From Methanobacteriota archaeon (GTDB taxonomy: Archaea > Halobacteriota > Methanosarcinia > Methanosarcinales > Methanosarcinaceae), in contig JAENZL010000009.1 in the NCBI GenBank assembly GCA_016841265.1, forward strand, positions 13,302-69,287: DNA of 55,986 nucleotides, read 5' to 3'. Under the pieces are notes generated by a model. The model did not search any database and was not told where the DNA came from. It saw only the letters and a list, made by a program, of their open reading frames with translations. Shown here in pieces: positions 33,837-41,541 of this stretch (within the stretch, counting starts at the first letter, position 1; each line of letters begins with the position of its first letter). A program made the position numbers and the translations under genes.

Positions 33837-34655
33837 TTATTTCCAGATGACGTCCGCCTGTTTTCTTCCCGGAATCTTCCTGAACTTATACTTCGGATAT
33901 CCTACCATCAGCGCGTATTGAGGGACATACTCTTCGGGAATCCCCAGTTCATCTTTCAGGGGCTGGTATTCCATAGCTCCGATCTGCAGGAGTCCTGCCC
34001 AGCAGGTTCCAAGCCCAAAAGAAGGAGCCATCAGGTCAAAGGTGCTCAGGGCGATGATGCTGTCGGTATATGCAAGCGTGTTTTCGGCGTAAGCGTATAC
34101 CAGGCAGGGGGCTCCCCGGCAGATGGGGTCGAGGCCTGCGTCCCAGAGGCCTACAAGGGCGGAGAAGACCGGCTTTAGCGGGTGCACGGCGTCTTCGTTT
34201 TCTGCCATCATACGCATCCAGTCAATCGTGAGTTTTGCAAGCTTTCTGACTTCGTTGGGGTCGCTTATCACAAGCCACTTCACGGGCTGGACGTTCATGC
34301 CAGAGGGAGCAAAGCGGACAGCTTCCAGAATTCCGGCGATTTTTTCTTTTTCGACCGGCTTGTCCTTGAAAGTCCTTGTTGAGCGCCTGCTCTGGACATA
34401 TTTCGTAAACACTTCGGGACTGAGCTGTGTGGTATCCGCTATGTCGTTTTCCGGGAAAAAGGTCTCGTAATTTCCCTGGATAGCATCTGCCGGGCAGGCG
34501 GCTTCGCAGTGTCCGCAGCGGGAGCAGAAGGGCTCATTTTCAGCGGGGATGGATGGATAACCGTCCTCGTCGGGCATAATAATGTGCACAGGACAGATGA
34601 CGGAACACGTCCCGCAGGCTGTGCACTTTTCCAGATCAAAAGAAATCAGGCTCAT
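33837..34655 (-). CDS. Nitroreductase with N-terminal 4Fe-4S ferredoxin domain
   Basis: The first ~60 residues of this 272-residue protein are a two-cluster ferredoxin (CTACGTCSVICP and CSRCGHCEAACP). A nitroreductase-family FMN domain follows, beginning SRRSTRTFKDKPVEKEKI with the FMN-binding Arg/Ser residues, then RFAPSGMNVQPVKWLV and a GLGTCWAGLL segment. Such fusions are common in anaerobes and let reduced ferredoxin drive an FMN-dependent reduction of an unknown substrate. The start is ATG 34655 (MSLISFDLEKC). It is convergent with the antiporter gene and stands alone. Nothing is missing. Confidence 0.93.
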   Translation of the reverse strand: MSLISFDLEKCTACGTCSVICPVHIIMPDEDGYPSIPAENEPFCSRCGHCEAACPADAIQGNYETFFPENDIADTTQLSPEVFTKYVQSRRSTRTFKDKPVEKEKIAGILEAVRFAPSGMNVQPVKWLVISDPNEVRKLAKLTIDWMRMMAENEDAVHPLKPVFSALVGLWDAGLDPICRGAPCLVYAYAENTLAYTDSIIALSTFDLMAPSFGLGTCWAGLLQIGAMEYQPLKDELGIPEEYVPQYALMVGYPKYKFRKIPGRKQADVIWK

Positions 34656-35128
34656 TTCAGGTACCTCATTGATAAGGTTATTTCTCCTGAATTGATGATA
34701 TAATTAACTTTCAAAATGAGATGTGGAAATTAGAATGAAATGGAGATGAGGCATCTGATTTTTGGGGGTGTTGGGTGGTTGAAGGGGGTAGGAGATTGGG
34801 GGATTTTGAATAAGAAAAGAGTATTCTTCAGATGCCCAATCAATAATAGGACTGCAAATTATATAAGGCTGGGGAAATAAAGATCATTTAGTTCATTTTA
34901 TGGCAGTACTGTTCATATTAACCACAGCACGGCAGTACTCCTATTTTTCAAACGCTTTTTTATTTCAGTCGAATACCCCGTAGCTTGCTGCGGGGTGCGC
35001 CAGCGCAACTTTGATTTCCATTTATCATTTCGTTTGTGAGAGTGAGAAAAATTAAAAAGGAGGAAAAAATAGGAATAAAATAAAAATGGGGGGAAAGTGA
35101 GAGCGAAAAGGAGGGTTCTTAAAAATCC
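34656..35128. other. Intergenic region with palindromic hairpin
   Basis: No gene is supported. A TATA-like sequence (AAATTATATAAGG) lies at 34856. At 34975-34996 a near-perfect 10-bp palindrome, ACCCCGTAGC/GCTGCGGGGT with a TT loop, is followed by GCGCCAGCG. It lies 3' of the leftward metallophosphoesterase gene and could end its message, although no U-tract follows. It resembles palindromes that are often dispersed in archaeal and bacterial genomes. Confidence 0.5.
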
Positions 35129-35902
35129 TCACACCACGGTTTCAGCAACCAGTTCCCGGTTCCCTTCCGAGAAGATCCTGGAGACGCGAACCTTCCAGTT
35201 TTCGCTTTCGATTTTTCCAGCTTCCCATTTTCCGTTTTCATTTCTGCCTTTTTCGGCCTCTATCAGGTTATAAGACTGGGTGGTTTTACCCCGGGTTTTG
35301 GAGGAGCAGATGGTCCCTGCGTTTACCACAAGCATGTTGTTGAGGTTCCAGACCCAGGGGATGTGGCAGTGCCCGCAGAGGACGAGGTTTACCTTACAGC
35401 CATTTAAGAGGTTGAGGACGTCTCCTGCGTCCACCAGGACGGGATTCTCCCTGCCCGCAAAGGGGATCGGGACCAGGTGGTGGTGCAGGGCAAAGACCTT
35501 GAAATCGTCTCCGGAAAAAGCTTCCCTGATCCAGCCGTAATTTTCCCTTCCCACATGCCCTTCGTTAAGGTCAGGCTGGGAAGAATCAGCCCCGACAACG
35601 GTAACGTTCTCTAGTTTGTGGGTAGAGAACCGGTCTTCAAAGAGGTCCTCAAAATGGAGGTAGCCGGCATTTTTCGAATCGTGGTTTCCGGGGACAAGGA
35701 CCTTATTTTTGCATTCGATCCTGTCAATAAACTGTTTTGCCCCGTCGTATTCGGCGGAAAACCCGTTTTCCGTCAGGTCTCCCGTGATCACCACGATATC
35801 CGGGGAAAGCCCGTTTATGCTCTTAACCATTGAATCCGCAATTTCCGGTACAAAGTACGTTTCTGAATAGTGTATGTCTGAAAGGTGTACGATCTGTATA
35901 AT
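35129..35902 (-). CDS. Metallophosphoesterase with probable non-canonical start
   Basis: A calcineurin-like phosphoesterase of about 257 residues. From 35902 the frame encodes IIQIVHLSDIHYSETYF with the DxH metal motif. DIVVITGDLTENG (GD) follows, then VLVPGNHDSKN (GNHD), FALHHHLVP and LVLCGHCHIPW (GHxH). The full metal-ligand set is present only if translation begins near 35902. There, ATT and ATA codons stand about seven to ten bases after AAGGA, with an in-frame stop just upstream and no ATG, GTG or TTG. The first usual start, ATG 35830, would delete the DxH motif. A rare AUU/AUA start or loss of the start by mutation is likely. The substrate is unknown. Confidence 0.8.
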   Translation of the reverse strand: MIQIVHLSDIHYSETYFVPEIADSMVKSINGLSPDIVVITGDLTENGFSAEYDGAKQFIDRIECKNKVLVPGNHDSKNAGYLHFEDLFEDRFSTHKLENVTVVGADSSQPDLNEGHVGRENYGWIREAFSGDDFKVFALHHHLVPIPFAGRENPVLVDAGDVLNLLNGCKVNLVLCGHCHIPWVWNLNNMLVVNAGTICSSKTRGKTTQSYNLIEAEKGRNENGKWEAGKIESENWKVRVSRIFSEGNRELVAETVV

Positions 35903-36108
35903 TTCTCATTCCTTCTTTAATAAAATTATAATATAGGTTTTATACGAGGGGTCGAATCCTTCCATATTATATATATTTATCCTGCATGGATCTACATTTG
36001 TCTTAATCTAATGATAAATCATTAAAAATACATACTTGTATTATCCGATATAATGGAATGGATCATCATCATATCCTAAATTTTAATTCAGGCACAGGGG
36101 ATAAAATA

Positions 36109-36552
36109 GTGAAAGTCAGGATGTTTGACAGAAAAAAATCGAAGGTCGGCCTGGCCCCCGGCACGCTGGTGCATGTGGGAGAAAAAAAAGCCGAGAGGGT
36201 CGTGGTCAGTGTCTGGGCTTACAATCAGAGCGAGCTGATCGAAAAAGAGATGGAGACCGTAGAGGATTGCCTGTTTTTCAAGGACAGGCCCGACCTTAAT
36301 GTCTGGATCAACGTTGACGGGCTTGACCGGGTCGAGGTTATCGAAAAACTTGGGAACTGTTTCGGAATCCATCCCCTTACCCTGGAAGACATCCTGAATA
36401 CAGGGCAGCGGCCCAAGATGGAGGATTACGGGTCCTACATTCATACTGTCCTGAAGATGATGCTCCTTTCCAAAAACGGGGATGAAAACCTGGAAGAAAT
36501 AATCGTGGACCAGATAAGCATTATCCTGGGTCCGAACTTTCTTATTTCGTAA
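36109..36552 (+). pseudogene. Truncated CorA-type magnesium transporter
   Basis: The frame encodes about 148 residues that match the cytoplasmic N-terminal domain of CorA: VVVSVWAYNQSELIEKEM, LNVWINVDGLDRVEVIEKL, FGIHPLTLEDILNTGQRPK and VDQISIILGPNFLIS. It then stops at 36550. A whole CorA needs about 200 more residues with two membrane helices and the GMN motif; none of this is found in any frame downstream. I chose GTG 36109 (GGGGA seven bases upstream); ATG 36058 is possible. The product cannot transport. The break is sharp, so a deletion or rearrangement rather than slow decay is likely. A 22-bp repeat array follows it. Confidence 0.8.
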
Positions 36553-36639
36553 CATCAAATTTAAATTTATCATCATGTGTCGGAGTGGGTGAATGAAAAT
36601 GTTGGGGGCTTCTACCGATGGGGGAGGTTAAAAAAGTTA

Positions 36640-36775
36640 TTCAGCTGAACTAAAAGGTCATCCAGCTAAACTAAAAGGTTATTCAGCTGAACTAAAAGGT
36701 TATTCCGCTGAACTAAAAGGTTATTCCGCTGAACTAACTAGTTATTCCTCTAAACTAAATAGTCATTATATTGAA
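36640..36775. repeat. 22-bp tandem repeat
   Basis: About six copies of AAAAGGTTATTCAGCTGAACT, later ones degenerate (TTCCTCTAAACTAAATAGTCA). The array lies between the truncated corA and the pirin gene and may mark the breakpoint region. Confidence 0.9.
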
Positions 36776-36844
36776 CTATAGTCAAAGATCCAGATACCTT
36801 CACCAATCACGATCTCAATCCCTATTCCAATCACTGTTCAGCGC

Positions 36845-37615
36845 TTATTTTCTTACGCTCTTTCTCCCACCCAGAAGCGTTTTTTCTTCAAGTCCCCAGC
36901 CTTTGCAGGATGGGACATCAATCAGGACAAAATCCGCAGGCTCTTTTCCGGGACTGACTGCCTCAATGTGGAGGGTCTTTACCAGGTCTGCACGGGCCTG
37001 GTCCCCCTGCCTGAGCCTTTGCCCGTTGACGAGGAGTTCTCCCGAACCAGGGTAGATGAAAATACGGCGGCACTCGCTGGTCTCATAATGGAGGGTTTTT
37101 TTCGGTTCAAGCCCTGCCCTGTAAACTGTCGCATCGGCGTTCATCTGCATGACGTCCGGAAATCCCTGCCCCGAAACCAGGGGCAAAAACCGGTTTTTCC
37201 ATTCCGAAGCCTCGAACTTTTTCTGGGAGTATGCCGGCTTCGGGAGGCTCCGGACAGGGTAGAGCCAGATCTGGTAGAAGTGCAGAGGCTTGTTGCCCAG
37301 GTTGAACTCCGAGTGTTCGATCCCGGGACCTGCGGAGATACATTGCACCTCCCCCTCTTCAAGGACCGTTGAATTGCCTCTGCTGTCTTCGTGGGTAATT
37401 TCCCCTTCAAGCACGATAGTCACGATTTCCATCTCGGAATGCCGGTGGGGTGGAAAACCCCCGCCCGGTTTCACCGTATCATCATTGAACACCCGGAGGT
37501 CTCCGAACCTTATATTGTCCGGGTCGTAATAGTTTGAAAAAGAAAAGAGCCAGTGACTTTTCAACCAGCCGAAATCCGAAAAATGCCTCATCTCTGCCGG
37601 AATTATTCTGAGCAT
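36845..37615 (-). CDS. Pirin family protein
   Basis: The 256-residue bicupin belongs to the pirin/YhhW family. The N-terminal cupin holds the metal-binding pattern GGGFPPHRHSEMEIVTIVLE, with H..H.E ligands. ISAGPGIEHSEFN follows with another His, and then FYQIWLYP. Members bind iron or other metals, and some act as quercetin dioxygenases; the true substrate in methanogens is unknown. It starts at ATG 37615 (MLRIIPAEMRHF). The C-terminal cupin is weaker but complete. It stands alone, divergent from the ncsA gene across a 349-bp spacer. Confidence 0.93.
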   Translation of the reverse strand: MLRIIPAEMRHFSDFGWLKSHWLFSFSNYYDPDNIRFGDLRVFNDDTVKPGGGFPPHRHSEMEIVTIVLEGEITHEDSRGNSTVLEEGEVQCISAGPGIEHSEFNLGNKPLHFYQIWLYPVRSLPKPAYSQKKFEASEWKNRFLPLVSGQGFPDVMQMNADATVYRAGLEPKKTLHYETSECRRIFIYPGSGELLVNGQRLRQGDQARADLVKTLHIEAVSPGKEPADFVLIDVPSCKGWGLEEKTLLGGRKSVRK

Positions 37616-37964
37616 AAAATGACCCCTATTAATTGATTACAAAATTGAAGCTACTCCTTCAATACTATAAGATTCCCCCAATACTTGAAGAACATTTGCA
37701 GGACGAAGAGAATACGGAAAAAGTTAAAAGAATACAAATGAGGAATAGAACATAATAAGCCATAGGATGAAGTGATACGAATACGAATGAGGAATGAACA
37801 TAATAAGCCATATATAGAATCGGTTCTTTTCCTAGTAAAATATCGATCATAAAGAAAAATCTCAGTACCGGAAAACCCATAACGGATCATTCAATACGGA
37901 TTTCTTAACACGTTTTCCCGTTTTCACATCCATACAGGGGACCCGGAAGAAAAAAGGATTTCGC
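37616..37964. other. Divergent promoter region with imperfect duplication
   Basis: No gene is visible. A segment AATACAAATGAGGAATAGAA... CATAATAAGCCATA (37731-37764) is repeated almost exactly at about 37781-37813. The second copy runs into TATATAGAATCGG, a TATA candidate at 37811. Confidence 0.5.
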
Positions 37965-38873
37965 ATGGCTATCAAATGCAAGAAATGCAACAGTGAAGCA
38001 ATCATTTTTCAGAAATATTCCGGGATGCACCTCTGCAAGAAGCATTTTGTAGAGGACGTTGAGCGGAAGATCAAGCTTACCATCCGGAAAAGCTACAGCA
38101 TCCGGAAAAACGACGTAATCGCCGTGGCCCTGAGCGGTGGAAAGGACAGTTCGGCAGCCCTCTATATAATGCACAAGATCCTTGGGGAAAGGCCCGACAT
38201 CGAGCTTGTGGCAATTTCCGTGGACGAGGGGATCAACGGGTACCGCCCGCAGTCTCTGGAAACCGCAAAGAAGCTGACTGAAAAGCTAGGGGTGCGCCAT
38301 ATCATCAGGTCCTTCAAAGAAGAGCACGGGACTACCATGGACGAGATCGCTGTCATGGACCGGGAAAAAGGGGCCTGTTCCTACTGCGGGGTGCTCCGGA
38401 AAAACATCCTGAACAGGGTTGCCCTCGATATCGGGGCAACGAAACTTGTCACCGGGCACAACCTGGACGACGAAGCCCAGACCATTCTCCTGAACCACTT
38501 CAGAGGGGACATGGAGCGCATGGTAAGGCTTGCTCCCCCGGCTGCCGTAGAAGGGCTGGTGCTCCGGGCAAAACCCCTCAGGAACATCCCTGAAAAGGAA
38601 GTAGCCCTCTATGCCCTGGTAAACGACCTGCCCGTGGACTTCAGCGAATGTCCCTATGCAGGAGAAGCCATGAGAAAAGAAATCCGGGAAATGCTAAACG
38701 ATTTCGAAGCAAAGCACCCCGGGACCAGGCACTCCCTGCTCCGCGGCTTTGACAAGGTGGTCGGAGCCCTTGCAAAAGAACTCCCCCCCGCAAAGATCGA
38801 AAAATGCCGGATCTGCGGGGAGACCTGCACCGAAGACATCTGCCAGGCCTGCAAACTGCTCGGCAGGGCCTGA
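37965..38873 (+). CDS. ncsA: tRNA 2-thiolation protein NcsA (TtuA/Ncs6 family)
   Basis: This 302-residue PP-loop ATPase of the TIGR00269/Ncs6 group adenylates tRNA uridine for sulfur insertion, most likely making 2-thiouridine in the anticodon with a ubiquitin-like sulfur carrier. It has an N-terminal zinc ribbon (CKKCNSEA...CKKHF), the PP-loop VALSGGKDSSAAL at about residue 50, the inner cysteine segment GACSYCGVLRKN, and the conserved TGHNLDDEAQTILLN. A C-terminal zinc ribbon (CRICGETCTEDICQACK) completes it. The inner Cys residues would hold a [4Fe-4S] cluster. The start is ATG 37965. No sulfur-carrier gene is adjacent. Confidence 0.93.
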   Translation: MAIKCKKCNSEAIIFQKYSGMHLCKKHFVEDVERKIKLTIRKSYSIRKNDVIAVALSGGKDSSAALYIMHKILGERPDIELVAISVDEGINGYRPQSLETAKKLTEKLGVRHIIRSFKEEHGTTMDEIAVMDREKGACSYCGVLRKNILNRVALDIGATKLVTGHNLDDEAQTILLNHFRGDMERMVRLAPPAAVEGLVLRAKPLRNIPEKEVALYALVNDLPVDFSECPYAGEAMRKEIREMLNDFEAKHPGTRHSLLRGFDKVVGALAKELPPAKIEKCRICGETCTEDICQACKLLGRA

Positions 38874-38989
38874 AAGGGCTTAAACAGCACTTAAAAAAGA
38901 AGTAAAGATAACTAAAAATAACTAAAAATAAGGATGAAATTTTGGGAATTTCGGCCCTGAAGCCTTCTCCCTGAATTTCCTTCTCCCTG

Positions 38990-39060
38990 AATTTCCTTCT
39001 TCCTGATATTCTGATTTTCTGATTTTCTGATTTTCTGATTTTCTGCTGATCCTCTGATTT
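38990..39060. repeat. 9-bp tandem repeat
   Basis: Units of CTGATTTTC repeat five to six times after a duplicated CCCTGAATTTCCTTCT in the spacer between ncsA and the convergent membrane-protein gene. Confidence 0.85.
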
Positions 39061-39139
39061 TCCTTTCTTCGGATATTCGGATTTTTCCGATTCCCTGATA
39101 TTACATCCGAAGCTGTTAGGAATCCCTCTCAAATGCGGT

Positions 39140-40066
39140 TCAAAAACCCCTGTTGTTGTTCATGAACTCATTGGGGTCGCAGAGCAGTTCGGTGTGGTCG
39201 TAAAGGTTCCTGCAGGTTTTGGTGAGGTAGAGGCGCGTCCACCAGATAGCCGTGAGTGGGGCGATGACTATGAGCGAAAAGATGGTTGTCAGAATGAGAA
39301 CGAACCCGCTGTCGGGACCTATGAACTCCTGGGTATAACTGCCCACAAAAGAGAGGGCAAGGGAAAGCACCCAGAGGATGATGACGTCAAGCTTGTTGCC
39401 TATGAAGACCCGAAGGCCCGTAATGATAGCCTCAATGGGATCGAGTTCGTCTACCACCAGCGCATACCCGACCAGGGAGAGGCTGAGATTGATAATGAGG
39501 AGATAGAGCACCCAGACCAGGATGCCAAAGGAAAGCAGCCCTGCCCCCCTGAGCGAAGCCTCCGGGTTATCCAGGAAAAGGCTCAGGTCTCCCACAGCCA
39601 GGGCTCCGGGTACCACGAACACAATTCCCACAAGGGACAGGAGGGCTATCAGCACCGAGACCAGGAAGAGCCTGAAAGCGTTTTTCTTCCCCGCACTGAC
39701 CATGTCCGAAAGCACGGCATCTCCAGTCTCTGCAGCCTTCTTTGCCATCCCGATCGCCCCTGCCGTAAAGAAAGCCTGCACGAAAGTGACCAGCAGATAA
39801 AAGATGAGCCCCAGCAGCAGCACCGTGCTGATATTTTCAAGGACCTCAGCCCCCATAATACTGAAAAGCTGTTCCGGCGGAAGAAGGGTAGGGTCAACCC
39901 CGCTTTCAAATTCGGGACCCAGGAGCAGGAGACCTATCAGGGCAAAGAAAAAGAATGAAAGCATTCCTCCCACGATCGAATTAAGTACAAATGGGGTGCT
40001 GATTTTAAGATTTCGAACCCACGTTTTGAATCCTTTATTGATTATTGTTCCTATGTCTTCAGGCAT
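39140..40066 (-). CDS. Polytopic membrane protein, DUF7847-like
   Basis: The product is about 308 residues with six predicted membrane helices. It opens with MPEDIGTIINKGFKTWVRNL, an amphipathic start typical of archaeal DUF7847 / YciC-like proteins, and has internal segments such as FVQAFFTAGAIGMAKKAAETG and VVDELDPIEAIITGLRVF. Function is unknown. I chose ATG 40066; the open frame continues to 40180, but the extra 38 residues come from an AAGATGA-type repeat and are unlikely to be translated. It is not in an operon. Confidence 0.82.
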   Translation of the reverse strand: MPEDIGTIINKGFKTWVRNLKISTPFVLNSIVGGMLSFFFFALIGLLLLGPEFESGVDPTLLPPEQLFSIMGAEVLENISTVLLLGLIFYLLVTFVQAFFTAGAIGMAKKAAETGDAVLSDMVSAGKKNAFRLFLVSVLIALLSLVGIVFVVPGALAVGDLSLFLDNPEASLRGAGLLSFGILVWVLYLLIINLSLSLVGYALVVDELDPIEAIITGLRVFIGNKLDVIILWVLSLALSFVGSYTQEFIGPDSGFVLILTTIFSLIVIAPLTAIWWTRLYLTKTCRNLYDHTELLCDPNEFMNNNRGF

Positions 40067-40428
40067 GTGACAGGACCTTCTGATTAAAAGCTGACTTTGA
40101 ATAGTAAACTGCAAGATGACTTTTAACTGCAAGATGATTTTAAAGTGCAAGATAGCTTGAAAATTCCGACGCCTCAACAAAATCCGGAAAGAGGATCTGA
40201 AAGAGACAGCTCTCGGACGAAAGCAGCATCCTGCAGCGGAGAAAACTGCATCTGACCGGATGCAGAATTTTAAATAGACTGCAGAACCACTTGCATTATT
40301 TTCTGATAATATGCAGAGGGTAAATATATATTCTCTTGTTTCAGCCGAGTTGCGCCAGCCGAGTTCCGCTTCGGCAGCACGGTGTCCGTTTCACTCTCTC
40401 CGCTCGCTCAAGCGGACTATAATTTTCA

Positions 40429-40583
40429 AATCTGAATTTTTATATTTAGCCAGTACCCGGACACCTGCAAGAACTTACCCCAAAAAACCGCAATCATCTC
40501 CACCAACCCCCACCCAAAAGCAGAATGAAAGTCCCAAATCTGAATTTTTATATTTAGCCAGTCGGCGGGCACCTGAACGAACT
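40429..40583. repeat. Pair of ~52-bp direct repeats with TATA-like cores
   Basis: Two segments (about 40429-40480 and 40532-40583) share AAATCTGAATTTTTATATTT followed by AGCCAGT and a diverged CGGGCACCTG-AACGAACT-type tail. Each holds a TTTTTATATT box that could act as a promoter for the gene at 40772. Just before them are hairpins (GCCGAGTTCCGCTTCGGC near 40356 and GTCCGTTT...AAGCGGAC near 40386-40419). The other bases of 40181-40771 show no gene. Confidence 0.7.
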
Positions 40584-40771
40584 AACCCCAGGCAACCATA
40601 ACTCCCTCTCCAACCATTTCAACCCAAAACAACAAAATACTCATAAACACCCGGAAAATAACTTCAGCACAAATCAGGCAAATTATTTCAATCTGACAAA
40701 CCTTTCAACAAAGAAATTGATATCCCGAAATATCCCAAAATATCCCGAAAAGAACCACCGAGCGTGAAAAA

Positions 40772-41281
40772 ATGAAAAACCTGGAAACCCGTAACGAAAC
40801 CCCAACCCTTAAAACCCCCTCCACTCCTGAAGAAATCGTCGTCCTCGGACACTGCCTCCTGAACCCCCTCGCCAGGATCAAAGGCGCAAGACCTAAACCC
40901 CCCCTCGACGTCACAGGCATGAACGTAATCCAGCTCCCCTGCCCCGAAGCCATGTTCTTCGGCATAAGGCGAAGGGAAATCACCAAAGACCAGCTCGACC
41001 ACCCCGCATACAGGCGCTTTTGCCGGAAAATCTTCACCCCCTACGCCGACCTCATCGAAGACTTCGCAGCAAACGGCGCAAAAATCAAAATCCTCGGCGT
41101 CCCGAAAAGCCCCTCCTGCGGCGTAGAAATAACCAGCGTCGGTGGCGAGCCGGGAAAAACACAGGAGTTTCATCACACGCATGTGGAAGGGTCGGGGGTC
41201 TTTATCGAGGAGATTAAGGAGGAGCTTGAGAAAAGGGGAGTAGTTTTTGAGATTGAGGATGCCCGCATGGGAAGAAACTGA
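40772..41281 (+). CDS. CD3072/DUF523-like protein
   Basis: This 169-residue protein has conserved cysteines in VVLGHCLLNPLARIKG, VIQLPCPEAMFFG and GVPKSPSCGVEIT. This layout resembles DUF523/2-thiouracil-desulfurase relatives and the CD3072 family, for which iron-sulfur binding is likely. No activity can be assigned with certainty. The start is ATG 40772. The first two thirds use very C-rich codons while the last third is A/G-rich, an uneven composition for one gene. A strong hairpin terminator lies about 140 bp after the stop. Confidence 0.78.
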   Translation: MKNLETRNETPTLKTPSTPEEIVVLGHCLLNPLARIKGARPKPPLDVTGMNVIQLPCPEAMFFGIRRREITKDQLDHPAYRRFCRKIFTPYADLIEDFAANGAKIKILGVPKSPSCGVEITSVGGEPGKTQEFHHTHVEGSGVFIEEIKEELEKRGVVFEIEDARMGRN

Positions 41282-41417
41282 GGAGAAATTAAGAAGAAAG
41301 CCCGGTGTAGAAAAGAACGATCTGCTTTTTACTCCAGCCAGCCAGAATGTATTTATTCGTTATTTTATCCAGCCAGAATAAACAGATTTCTCAGGGGATC
41401 AGAACCCCGGGCTCTCA

Positions 41418-41443
41418 CCGGTCGTCTCCGACGACCGGCTTTT
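41418..41443 (+). terminator. Strong hairpin terminator
   Basis: A perfect 9-bp stem, CCGGTCGTC/GACGACCGG, with loop TCC is followed by CTTTT. It would end the rightward transcript from the CD3072-like gene. It may also limit read-through into the convergent Roco gene. Confidence 0.7.
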
Positions 41444-41541
41444 CCATGAAAATACATAGAAAGAGACGTAAAAAAGAAAATTGCATCTTCGTTGTTTATC
41501 TAACTCATTTCTATGAGACAACTGCTAGAATTGCCTTCTAG

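Noticed and set aside
34900-34981. 27-codon frame after a TATA-like box
   Set aside because: No ribosome site and no paralogue, and the direct repeat GGCAGTACT makes a chance frame likely.
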